This document shows positions 21,454 to 28,843 of a DNA stretch of 36,212 nt, one piece after another. The notes beneath the pieces are model-generated. The model did no database searches. It was not told the origin of the DNA and worked only from the letters and a program-made list of their open reading frames with translations. A program made the translations under genes and the position numbers. Numbering within the stretch: the first letter of the stretch is position 1; the number at the start of each line of letters is the position of its first letter. Source of the DNA: Streptomyces sennicomposti (GTDB taxonomy: Bacteria; Actinomycetota; Actinomycetes; Streptomycetales; Streptomycetaceae); NCBI RefSeq assembly GCF_019890635.1, contig NZ_JAIOAB010000068.1:1-36212 (forward strand). Direction: 5' to 3'.

Positions 21454-23706
21454 GTGAAAAACCCGGGCCCGTCCCCTTTCCCCGAACCGTCCGGTCCGTT
21501 CGGCAGCACGGACCAGGAACTGAGCGAGGAACTGCGGAAGTGGACCGGAGCGACGCCCGCCCTCAACCCCGTCGGCGAACTCCTCGACCGGCACTGGGAA
21601 GCGGCCTTCGCCTACGCCCGGCTGTGCACCGCCGGGCCGCATCCCGCGGGCATGCTCACCACCCAGGCCTTCACCCGCCTGTTCGGGCAGTCGCTGCGCC
21701 GGACCGGGCCGACCGCCGCGTGGCGGCCCCGGCTGCTGGTCACGGTGCGCCGGATCGCGGGGGAGTGGGGCGCGGACCACCGGCGGGAGACGCTGCACCC
21801 GGAACTGCGGGCCGCGGCCGGTACCGGCGCCGACGCCGGTGAGCGGGTGACGGCGTCGCTGCTGCCGCCGGTCGAACGGCGGCTGCTGTCCCGCGCGTTT
21901 CAGCGGCTGCCGCAGACGGCCGCCGCCCTGCTCTGGCACGCCGAGGTCGAGGCGGAGCCGCCCGCCGCGCCCGCCCGGCTGCTCGGGCTCGACGAGGCGG
22001 GCGCACGCCTCGAACTCGGGCGCGCCCGCGAACGGCTGCGGGAGGAGTGCCTCCAGGTCCACCGCGAACTCGCGCCCGACCAGGACTGTTTGCGGTACTT
22101 CCGGCTGCTGGACGTGACCTACCGGCGCGGTGGCATCGATGTCGATCCCGATCTGCGCCAGCACCTGGCCGGCTGCACGCACTGCCGGCACACCGCCGGG
22201 CAACTGGCGCCGTTCAACTCCGACCTCGGCACCGCGCTCGCCGAGGGGGTCCTCGGCTGGCGTGCCCGGGAGTACCGGGTACTGCGCCTGGCCGCCGCGG
22301 CGGAACCGAGCAGCGGGCACGGCCACGACTCCGGTACGGCCCCGCCGCCCGCCGATCTGGTCGGCGGCGAGGCGTTCACACAGGCCGCGAAGGGCACGCC
22401 ACCCGGCGCCTTCGCACCACGTGAGGCGGACTCGGCGACCGAGGCGTTCGCCGCACCGGGAGCGGGCGCGGGGTCCGACGCGTACGGCTCGCCCGGAACG
22501 GGTGTGGCGGCTGAGGGCCATGCCCCGCCTGGAGCGGGTGCGGTGCCTGACGGCTGTACCCCGTCTGGGGCGGGTGCGGCGGCCGATATGTTCGCTCCGC
22601 CCGGAGCGGGTGCGATGCCCGACGCCTTCGCCTCGCCCCCCGTGGGGACGTCGGCTGATGTCTTTGCTCCGTCCGGATCGGGTGCGGCGGCCGACGTGTT
22701 CGCTCCGCCCGGAGCGGGTGCGATGCGCGACGCCCTCGCCTCGCCCGCCGTGGGTACGGCATCCGGCTTCTCCGCCCCGACCGGGGGAGGCGCTGTGCCC
22801 GACGCCTTCGCCCCGTCCCCCTCGGGGGCGCCGACGGCGGGCGCGGCTTCCGCCGCTCCTGACGCGCCGCCCGGGCCGGCCCCCGCCGCCCACGTGCCGC
22901 CCCGCCCCGACGCGGCGCCCTCCGCGCCGCAGGGCGCGCCGCCGTGGGGCGCGGGCAGCCGCTTCGCCGCGACGGCGGCCGCCGGCCCGACGGGTTCCGC
23001 CACCGGCGCCGGCGGCCGGTCCGCACGGCGGTCGGCCCGGCGGGCCGCGCGGAACCGGAACCTCGCCATCGCCGCGGCGACCGTGAGCGGTCTCGTCGTG
23101 CTGCCGCTCGCCGTCTGGTCGGCCCTCGGCTCGGGCGACGGCGCCGCGCCCGCCGCCGGAGGCCGCCCGAGCGGTTCGGCCGCGCCCTCCGGCACGGCGT
23201 CCCCGGCCCCCGCGCCCACCTGGGCCGGGACCGGCGCCGCGGGGAAGACGACCCTGCGCGGGCGGCTGCACAACGCGGCCTCCGGGCTCTGCGTCGGCAT
23301 CGTCGGCGGGAAGGCCGTCGCCGGGGCGGAGACCGAGCTGGCGAAGTGCTCCGCCCAGCCCGGCCAGCAGTGGGCGTACGAGACCGACGGGCTGCTGCGC
23401 AGCGGCGCCGCGCCCGGGCTGTGCCTCGACTCGCACCTCGGCTACTCCGTGCAGCTCGCCCCGTGCGTCGCCGCCGGTGCGCCGGGCGGCCGGAACATCC
23501 GCTACGACTTCACCCTCCAGGGCACCCTCGTCCCGCGCTTCGACCAGGACCTGGCGCTGACCCCGGCGGCCACCGACGGCGCGGGCGCGCTCGTCCTGAA
23601 GACGCGGGCGAAGACCGACACCCAGCGCTGGTCGATCGACACGCCCTCCACCGACCTCCAGATGGAGGTGGCGAACTGGGCGGCGCACGGCGTGCCCCGG
23701 CCCTGA
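21454..23706 (+). CDS. sigma-like / zinc anti-sigma motif / transmembrane / ricin lectin fusion protein
   Basis: This 750-residue protein has a composite layout. Residues about 40-110 and 136-206 resemble sigma-70 region 2 and a region-4 HTH (LLSRAFQRLPQTAAALLWHAEVEAE, then LGLDEAGARLELGRARERL). At 237-244 HLAGCTHC is a perfect HxxxCxxC zinc anti-sigma motif. Residues 334-453 are ten 12-residue Pro/Gly/Ala repeats. One membrane span (about 536-558) precedes an external Ser/Pro stretch and a ricin-type lectin (about 600-750). The topology puts the sigma-like part inside and the lectin outside, so a cell-surface carbohydrate sensor is plausible (inference). GTG 21454 is chosen for GGAGG 9 nt upstream. 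Sigma activity is unproven. Confidence 0.8.
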   Translation: MKNPGPSPFPEPSGPFGSTDQELSEELRKWTGATPALNPVGELLDRHWEAAFAYARLCTAGPHPAGMLTTQAFTRLFGQSLRRTGPTAAWRPRLLVTVRRIAGEWGADHRRETLHPELRAAAGTGADAGERVTASLLPPVERRLLSRAFQRLPQTAAALLWHAEVEAEPPAAPARLLGLDEAGARLELGRARERLREECLQVHRELAPDQDCLRYFRLLDVTYRRGGIDVDPDLRQHLAGCTHCRHTAGQLAPFNSDLGTALAEGVLGWRAREYRVLRLAAAAEPSSGHGHDSGTAPPPADLVGGEAFTQAAKGTPPGAFAPREADSATEAFAAPGAGAGSDAYGSPGTGVAAEGHAPPGAGAVPDGCTPSGAGAAADMFAPPGAGAMPDAFASPPVGTSADVFAPSGSGAAADVFAPPGAGAMRDALASPAVGTASGFSAPTGGGAVPDAFAPSPSGAPTAGAASAAPDAPPGPAPAAHVPPRPDAAPSAPQGAPPWGAGSRFAATAAAGPTGSATGAGGRSARRSARRAARNRNLAIAAATVSGLVVLPLAVWSALGSGDGAAPAAGGRPSGSAAPSGTASPAPAPTWAGTGAAGKTTLRGRLHNAASGLCVGIVGGKAVAGAETELAKCSAQPGQQWAYETDGLLRSGAAPGLCLDSHLGYSVQLAPCVAAGAPGGRNIRYDFTLQGTLVPRFDQDLALTPAATDGAGALVLKTRAKTDTQRWSIDTPSTDLQMEVANWAAHGVPRP
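22453..22812 (+). repeat. ten in-frame 36-bp repeats with a 108-bp super-repeat
   Basis: Ten 36-bp units encode 12-residue variants of PPGAGAMPDAFA. The block 22561-22668 is repeated at 22669-22776 as a three-unit 108-bp copy (PSG-type, PPGAGAM-type, SPxVGT-type). Units at 22597 and 22705 are nearly identical at the DNA level. Confidence 0.85.
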
Positions 23707-23727
23707 CCCGGCGACGGCGCGGCCGCC

Positions 23728-24267
23728 TCAGGGAGGCGGGGGCGGCCCGTGCGGGTGCGGCGGGGGAGGCGGCGGCAGCGTCGTGAGGTCCGGCGCCGCC
23801 TCCGGCCACACCAGCAGCACCGGGCAGGGCGCGTGGTCGACGGCGAACCGCACGGCCGGTCCCAGACTGCGCGGGCCGAGCCGGTCGCGGTCGCCGTCGC
23901 GGGCCAGCACCAGCAGATCGGCGTCGTCGGCGGCCTTCACCACCTCGCGCTCGACCCGCCCGGCCCGTTCCAGCGGCGTGCACGGCCGGCCCAGCCGGGC
24001 CGCCGCCGCGGCCAGCAGTTCGGCCGCCGAGGCGTCGCCGAGATCGGCGACCTGGTCGCCCGGGTCCCGCTCCCAGCCGTCGCCCGGTGCGTGTCCCCGG
24101 CGGTGTCCGCGCCCGAGGAGCCCGGCGAACGCCCCGTGCGCCACCCCCGGCACGTCCGCCGCGCTGACGTGCAGCAGCACCACCTCCGCGTCCTCGGGCG
24201 CATGGGCGCGCACGGCGTCCACACAGGCGGGCCAGGTGCCCTCGACGAGCCAGGCGATCACGCGCAT
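23728..24267 (-). CDS. universal stress protein family protein
   Basis: This 179-residue single USP domain binds a nucleotide in relatives. The N-terminal strand is RVIAWLVEGTW. LLVLARDGDRDRLGPRSLGP leads to the nucleotide loop and the typical ending AVRFAVDHAPCPVLLVW. The usual GxxGx9GS pattern is altered to a GPxSLGPAV form common in Streptomyces. The C-terminal tail is almost pure Pro with His (PPPPPPPHPHGPPPPP), which is unusual. GGAGG lies 7 nt before the ATG. It follows the permease gene on the same strand (69-bp gap), possibly as one operon. Confidence 0.85.
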   Translation of the reverse strand: MRVIAWLVEGTWPACVDAVRAHAPEDAEVVLLHVSAADVPGVAHGAFAGLLGRGHRRGHAPGDGWERDPGDQVADLGDASAAELLAAAAARLGRPCTPLERAGRVEREVVKAADDADLLVLARDGDRDRLGPRSLGPAVRFAVDHAPCPVLLVWPEAAPDLTTLPPPPPPHPHGPPPPP

Positions 24268-24336
24268 ACGGCGGCCTCCCTCAGCCTCCGGTCTTCCCCG
24301 CCGCACCCCGCGCCTCACCCGGCCGCGCCGCGCGGC

Positions 24337-25626
24337 TCACACGATCCGCAGCGCCCCCCACAGTGCCACCACCGCGGGCACGAGCGCGGCAGGCACCGCC
24401 AGCAGGCCCAGCCGGGTGAACTCCTTGAGGTCCACCCCGTGGTCGTGCTGGTGCACGATCCGCCGCCACAGCAGCGTCGCGAGCGAACCGGCGTAGGTGA
24501 GGTTGGGTCCGATGTTGACGCCGAGCAGCACCGCCAGGACCGCGCCCGGCCCGGCCGGCGCGGTCAGCGGCAGCAGGACCAGCACCGCCGGCAGATTGTT
24601 GATCAGATTGGCCAGCACGGCGGCCACCGCGGCCGTGCCGAGCAGCGCGAGCAGTCCCGTGCCGCCGGGCAGGACGTGCCCGAGCGCGTCGGCGAGCCCG
24701 TTGTCGACCACCGCGCGCACGACCACGCCGAGCGCCAGCACGAACGCGAGGAAGGCCGGCGCGGCCGCCCGCACCACGCCGAGGGCGGTGGCCTCGCGCC
24801 GCACCAGGGCCCGCCCGGCCAGCACCAGCGCCCCGGCCAGCGCCGCCCACGCCGGTTCGACGCCGAACGTGGAGGCGAGGACGAAACCGGCGAGCGTACA
24901 GCCCACGGTGATCAGCGCGAACACCGGCATCGCGGGCGGCTCGCCGGTGCCCGGCGCAGGCGCCGAGGCCGCCAGGTCGCGGGCGAAGAAACGGCGGAAG
25001 ACGACGTACTCCGCGCCGATCGCCACCAGCCACGGCAGCGCCATCAGCGCGGCGAACCGGGTGAAGCTCAGCCCGCTCGCCGCGAACGCCAGCAGGTTGG
25101 TCAGATTGGAGACCGGCAGCAGGAGCGACGCCGTGTTGGACAGATGCGTACAGGCGTAGACATGCGGCTTGGGGCGTACGCCGGTGCGGGCGGCCGTGGC
25201 GAACACCACCGGGGTCAGCAGGACGACGGTGGCGTCCAGGCTGAGCACGGCCGTGATCGCCGACGCCAGCGCGAACACCGCCGTCAGCAGCCGCACCGGA
25301 CGGCCCCGCGCCCACCGGGCCGTCCACGCCCCGCACGCCCGGAACAGCCCCTCCACGTCGCAGAAGTGGGCGAGGACCAGCACCGCCGCCAGGAACCCGA
25401 CGACCGGCGCCAGCCGCACCACCTCGGCGCGCGCGTGGTCCGTACCGATCGCGCCGGCGGCGACGGCGACCGCGGCGGCGGGCACCGCCAGGGCGGCCTC
25501 CGGCCAGCCGAAGGGCCGGACGACCGCCCAGGCGAGCACGGCGACGAGCAGGACGACGGACAGGCTCTCCGCCAGCGGGGTGTTCAGGGCTCGGTCCTCC
25601 GGACGAGGTCGACGGTGCCCGCACAT
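24337..25626 (-). CDS. ArsB/NhaD-type (SLC13-like) permease
   Basis: A polytopic permease of about 416-429 residues in the ion-transporter superfamily, annotated in relatives as an arsenic transporter. Typical segments are LSLDATVVLLTPVVFATA, the pair SNTASLLLPVSNLTNLLAF and VLANLINNLPAVLVLLPL, and LGVNIGPNLTYAGSLATLLW, with the inverted hairpin motifs of the family. No ars genes adjoin it, so the substrate is uncertain. The coordinates use ATG 25626, which has no ribosome binding site. A CTG at 25587, 8 nt after a perfect GGAGG, directly precedes NTPLAESL and may be the true start. Confidence 0.85.
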   Translation of the reverse strand: MCGHRRPRPEDRALNTPLAESLSVVLLVAVLAWAVVRPFGWPEAALAVPAAAVAVAAGAIGTDHARAEVVRLAPVVGFLAAVLVLAHFCDVEGLFRACGAWTARWARGRPVRLLTAVFALASAITAVLSLDATVVLLTPVVFATAARTGVRPKPHVYACTHLSNTASLLLPVSNLTNLLAFAASGLSFTRFAALMALPWLVAIGAEYVVFRRFFARDLAASAPAPGTGEPPAMPVFALITVGCTLAGFVLASTFGVEPAWAALAGALVLAGRALVRREATALGVVRAAAPAFLAFVLALGVVVRAVVDNGLADALGHVLPGGTGLLALLGTAAVAAVLANLINNLPAVLVLLPLTAPAGPGAVLAVLLGVNIGPNLTYAGSLATLLWRRIVHQHDHGVDLKEFTRLGLLAVPAALVPAVVALWGALRIV

Positions 25627-25676
25627 CAAAGCAAACAGCCGTCGCGCCTTCGCGCGGACGTGCGGGGACCGGGCCG

Positions 25677-25780
25677 CGTCACGGCGCGGCGCCGGACCCG
25701 AACCTCACGGCGCGGTGCCTGGGCTGAACGTCACGGCGCGGTGCCGGGCCTGGACGTCACGGCGCGGTGCCGGGGCTCAA
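25677..25780. repeat. four 26-bp tandem repeats across the DUF4232 gene stop
   Basis: Units are 25677-25702, 25703-25728, 25729-25754 and 25755-25780. Units 3 and 4 share their first 19 bases or so. The fourth contains the last codons and stop (25757-25759) of the lipoprotein gene, so the end of the gene is duplicated three times downstream. Confidence 0.85.
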
Positions 25781-26491
25781 CACGGTCAGGAACACCGACG
25801 AGGAGTTGCCGCCCACCGGCACCTGACCGGCCGTCCACTTCACCGTGAGGTGGTCGCGCTCGTCCGGCGGCGTCACGATCAGCGCGGCCGGCTTCGCGGT
25901 GCGCGCCCCGCTCACGCCCGGGTTGGAGAAGGTCAGTCCCGCCCAGGCGCTGGCGCCCGGCTTCAGGGTGACCGTCGCCGGGGAGCCCGACGAGCGCTTG
26001 GGGTCGGGGCCGAGCTGGCGGCCGGAGGCGTCCACGAACGCGGCGCCCGGATAGCCGCGCACCGTGCAGGTGCGGCCGGAGACGTTGGTGAGGACCAGCG
26101 GGAAGTTCTCCTGCCCCGCGCCGGGGTCCATCCGGCCGATCGCGGCCCGCAGCTCGGAGGTGTGGCAGCGGCCGCCCTGCGCGGCGGTGTTCTTGTCGGA
26201 ACCGGTGCCGGCGCCGGTGCCCGAGGCGGTGGCGTGGCCGGTGGTGGCGGGGGCGCCGGAGCCGGGGGGCGAGGCGGTACGGCCCGCTGTGGTGGAGCCG
26301 CCGCCCGGGGCGGTGCTCCCGGCCGCCGCGCCGGTCGTCGTGTCGCCCGTCGCGGGCGCCGCGGTGCCCGGCACCTTCTGCGGTCCGCCCGCCGTGCCGT
26401 GGTCGGTGCCGCAGCCCGTCAGCAGGCCCAGCGCGGCGATCGCGCCGGCGAGCAGGGCCGTACGGCGGCGGGACGGGGAGGTGTACGCCAT
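25757..26491 (-). CDS. DUF4232 lipoprotein
   Basis: This 244-residue exported protein has signal and lipobox ALGLLTGC (lipidated C27 after cleavage). It is followed by a long Thr/Gly/Ser/Ala-rich flexible tether (about 30-115). The DUF4232 beta-domain starts at CHTSELRAAIGRMDPGAGQENFPLVLTN and continues with CTVRGYPGAAFVD and VTLKPGASAWAGL. Two Cys residues (CHTSEL and RTCTV) probably form a disulfide. Function is unknown; such proteins lie on the outer face of the membrane. AGGAG lies 8 nt before ATG 26491. The 3' end lies in a tandem repeat. Confidence 0.9.
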   Translation of the reverse strand: MAYTSPSRRRTALLAGAIAALGLLTGCGTDHGTAGGPQKVPGTAAPATGDTTTGAAAGSTAPGGGSTTAGRTASPPGSGAPATTGHATASGTGAGTGSDKNTAAQGGRCHTSELRAAIGRMDPGAGQENFPLVLTNVSGRTCTVRGYPGAAFVDASGRQLGPDPKRSSGSPATVTLKPGASAWAGLTFSNPGVSGARTAKPAALIVTPPDERDHLTVKWTAGQVPVGGNSSSVFLTVLSPGTAP

Positions 26492-26514
26492 GATCCACGC
26501 TCCTGGAGGTTCGT

Positions 26515-26534
26515 CGCACACGGTGCCGTGTGCG
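26515..26534. promoter_or_regulatory. 20-bp palindrome upstream of the lipoprotein gene
   Basis: Perfect 9-bp arms CGCACACGG and CCGTGTGCG surround TG. A second hairpin, CGGCGC/GCGCCG, occupies 26537-26553. Both lie 24-62 nt before the start codon, so they may be an operator or a leader RNA structure. Confidence 0.5.
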
Positions 26535-26666
26535 TCCGGCGCCTCGTGCGCCGACATGAGGTCCGATGCGCGGTCCGGATGGAAAGTTCGCGGTTCCCGC
26601 ACTTTTCTTCCCGGGAGTTCTTCCCGCCGGGGACCGCGCCCTGTGCACCCGTACCCGTGTTCACCC

Positions 26667-28130
26667 CTACCGGGTCCGGGTGACCTGCAGCGAGCGGAGT
26701 ATGCGGTCGGTCGGATCGTCGCCGCCCTGCCGGCGGACCTGCACGTACACCTGGGGCTGCCCGGCGGTCCCGGCCGGGACCAGCGCGGCCTCGGTGAGCA
26801 GACCGCCGCCGGGGCAGCCGCTCCAGGCGCGGACCCGGCCGTGCCACGGCCCGGCGGCGTAGGCGCGGTCGCCGTCGTAGTGGCAGCCGGAGTGCTCGAC
26901 GGCGGCCACCCGGGCGGTGACGTCGCCGTGCTCGCTCAGCCCGACGAACACCCCGTCCACGCCCGCGCCCAGGTCCTGCCAGCGCGTGAGGTCGTCGGCG
27001 ACGGCGAGCCCCGGCTCGTGCCCGGCGGGCAGCCCCAGCGTCGCCGGGTCCCAGCCCGAGTCCCGCAGCTGCCGCCCCCAGCCGTCCGGCACCCGCAGCG
27101 CGACCCGGCCGGTGGCGTCGGCGACCCGGACACCGGACGCGGCGGAGGTCTTCGGCGTGCCGGGCCACAGCGCCACGCCGAGGCCCACGCCCGCCGCGAC
27201 GACCACGGCCACGGCGGCGCCCAGCGCGACGACCCGGCCGCCGCGTCGTCCACGCGGTCGGCCGGCGCTCGGTCCCCACCGCCCGCGCGGCCGTCCCACG
27301 CCCCGGCCCCACCGCCCGCGCGGCCGGACGGCGGCCGGGCCCGCCGCCGCACAGGTCTCCAGCTCCTCGGCCAGCGCCTCGGCGGTCGGCCAGCGGCGCT
27401 CGCGGTCCGGCTCCAGGGCGCGCATCAGCGTCCGCGCCACGCCCGGGTCCACGTCCGGCCGCAGCCGCTCCGGCGGGACGACCTTCCCCGGCGCGGCCGG
27501 CACCGTGCCGGTCACCAGCTCGTAGCCCACCGCGCCCAGGCTGTACACGTCGGCCCGCGCGTCGATCCCCGCGCCCGGCTCGGCCTGCTCCGGCGGCCGG
27601 TACCCCTCGGAACCGGCGGCCAGGGTCAGCCCGGAGGCCTGCGCGAGGCTCTTGGCGAGCCCGAGGTCGGCGAGCAGCACCCGCCGCGTCCCGTCGGGCG
27701 CGGTGCGCAGCAGCACGTTGCTCGGCTTGACGTCCCGGTGCACGATGCCCGCCTCGTGCAGCGCGTGCGCGGAGCGGGCGGCCAGCGCGGTCAGCCGCAG
27801 CGCCTGGGCCACCGGCAGCGGCCCCGCGGCGAGCAGGTCGGCGAGGGTGCCGGCGTCGGCGTACTCCATGACGAAGTACGGCCTGCCGTCGGGCAGTTCA
27901 CCGATGTCGTGGACCTGGACCACCCGCGGCGAGCCCGCCTTGCGCAGCAGCCGCGCCTCGGACAGGAACCGCTCGCGCACATCGAGGCGGTGCGCCCAGT
28001 TCTCGGCGAGGACCTTCACCGCCACCGGGGCGTCGAGGTCGTCGTCGTGGGCGAGCCACACCGTGCCGAAGGCGCCGGTGCCGAGGCGCCGTTCGAGCCG
28101 GTAGCGGCCGATCCGCTCGACGGAGTGCAT
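26667..28130 (-). CDS. receptor-type Ser/Thr protein kinase (PknB-like)
   Basis: A 487-residue membrane kinase. The Hanks-type domain covers about 8-262: Gly loop GTGAFG (17-22), VAVK with K39, HRDVKPSN (131-138), DLG (155-157, in place of DFG) and RPPEQ. A basic juxtamembrane linker (about 268-298) holds three RPRGR repeats, then one membrane span (about 300-321). The external domain (325-487) resembles no PASTA repeat and has a Cys pair. It probably senses an extracellular signal and phosphorylates cytoplasmic targets. It is divergent from an ECF sigma gene with only 45 bp between starts, making the sigma factor a candidate substrate (inference). CATGAT ends 6 nt before ATG 28130, so the transcript may be leaderless. 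Confidence 0.92.
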   Translation of the reverse strand: MHSVERIGRYRLERRLGTGAFGTVWLAHDDDLDAPVAVKVLAENWAHRLDVRERFLSEARLLRKAGSPRVVQVHDIGELPDGRPYFVMEYADAGTLADLLAAGPLPVAQALRLTALAARSAHALHEAGIVHRDVKPSNVLLRTAPDGTRRVLLADLGLAKSLAQASGLTLAAGSEGYRPPEQAEPGAGIDARADVYSLGAVGYELVTGTVPAAPGKVVPPERLRPDVDPGVARTLMRALEPDRERRWPTAEALAEELETCAAAGPAAVRPRGRWGRGVGRPRGRWGPSAGRPRGRRGGRVVALGAAVAVVVAAGVGLGVALWPGTPKTSAASGVRVADATGRVALRVPDGWGRQLRDSGWDPATLGLPAGHEPGLAVADDLTRWQDLGAGVDGVFVGLSEHGDVTARVAAVEHSGCHYDGDRAYAAGPWHGRVRAWSGCPGGGLLTEAALVPAGTAGQPQVYVQVRRQGGDDPTDRILRSLQVTRTR

Positions 28131-28175
28131 ACGACTATCATGCCTGCCCTGAGATCGACTCCGAGGAGGACCCAC

Positions 28176-28727
28176 GTGCCGGACGCGGCGCCGACCGAAG
28201 AACTCGCCCGGCGCGCCGCCGCCGGTGACGGCGCGGCACTGGAGGAACTCCTCACGGAGATCCGGCCGGAGCTGCTGCGGCGCTGCGGGCGGTTCCTGCC
28301 CTGCCGCGAGGACGCGGAGGAGGCCGCGCAGGACGTGCTGCTCCAGATCACCCGGAAGATCGACACGTTCGAGGGACGCAGCAGGTTCAGCACCTGGCTC
28401 TACACGGTGGTCGCCAACTGCTGCCGGCAGAAGTACCGCGAGCTGAAGCGGCGCGCCGCCGAGCACCCGGCCGCCATCGAGCCGGAGCGGTACGTCGACC
28501 CGCGCACCACCAGCGTCATCGCCGGTTCCCGGATCGATCTGCTGGAGGCGCTGGATCGGCTGGAGCGGGAGCATCCGCACCTGGTGGCGCCGCTGGTGTA
28601 CCGGGACATCTGCCAGCTGGAGTACGCCGAGGCCGCCGAGCGCGCCGGCATCCCGCTCGGGACCCTGAAGTCACGGCTGCACGAGGCCCGCCGCCAGGTC
28701 AGGCCCTGGCTGGCTGCGGGGTCCTGA
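28176..28727 (+). CDS. ECF RNA polymerase sigma factor
   Basis: A 183-residue sigma factor. Region 2 spans about 22-90 (LLTEIRPELLRRCGRFLPCREDAEEAAQDVLLQI, FSTWLYTVVANCCRQKYR). Region 4 spans about 120-178, with HTH YAEAAERAGIPLGTLKSRLHEARRQV. GAGGAGGA lies 5 nt before the GTG. No anti-sigma gene follows. Divergence from the receptor-type kinase suggests control by phosphorylation. An ATG at 28142 is an alternative start but lacks a binding site. Confidence 0.92.
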   Translation: MPDAAPTEELARRAAAGDGAALEELLTEIRPELLRRCGRFLPCREDAEEAAQDVLLQITRKIDTFEGRSRFSTWLYTVVANCCRQKYRELKRRAAEHPAAIEPERYVDPRTTSVIAGSRIDLLEALDRLEREHPHLVAPLVYRDICQLEYAEAAERAGIPLGTLKSRLHEARRQVRPWLAAGS

Positions 28728-28735
28728 CCGGCGGG

Positions 28736-28779
28736 CGGTCCCGTAGGGCGGCGCGCTGCGACGGCGGGCGGCGGGACCG
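28736..28779 (+). terminator. possible terminator after ECF sigma gene
   Basis: CGGTCCCG (28736-28743) and CGGGACCG (28772-28779) can pair around a 28-nt GC-rich loop, beginning 9 bp after the stop. Copies of GTGACCGGGGGC follow at about 28785-28820. It lies between convergent genes. Confidence 0.4.
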
Positions 28780-28843
28780 GGGGTCGTAACCGGGGGGCGT
28801 GACCGGGGGCCGTGACCGGTGCGCAGGGCCGCCCGCGCGCCCC

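Noticed and set aside
26667..28580. N-terminally extended kinase frame
   Set aside because: The extra 150 codons are antisense to the ECF sigma gene; the kinase fold begins at ATG 28130.
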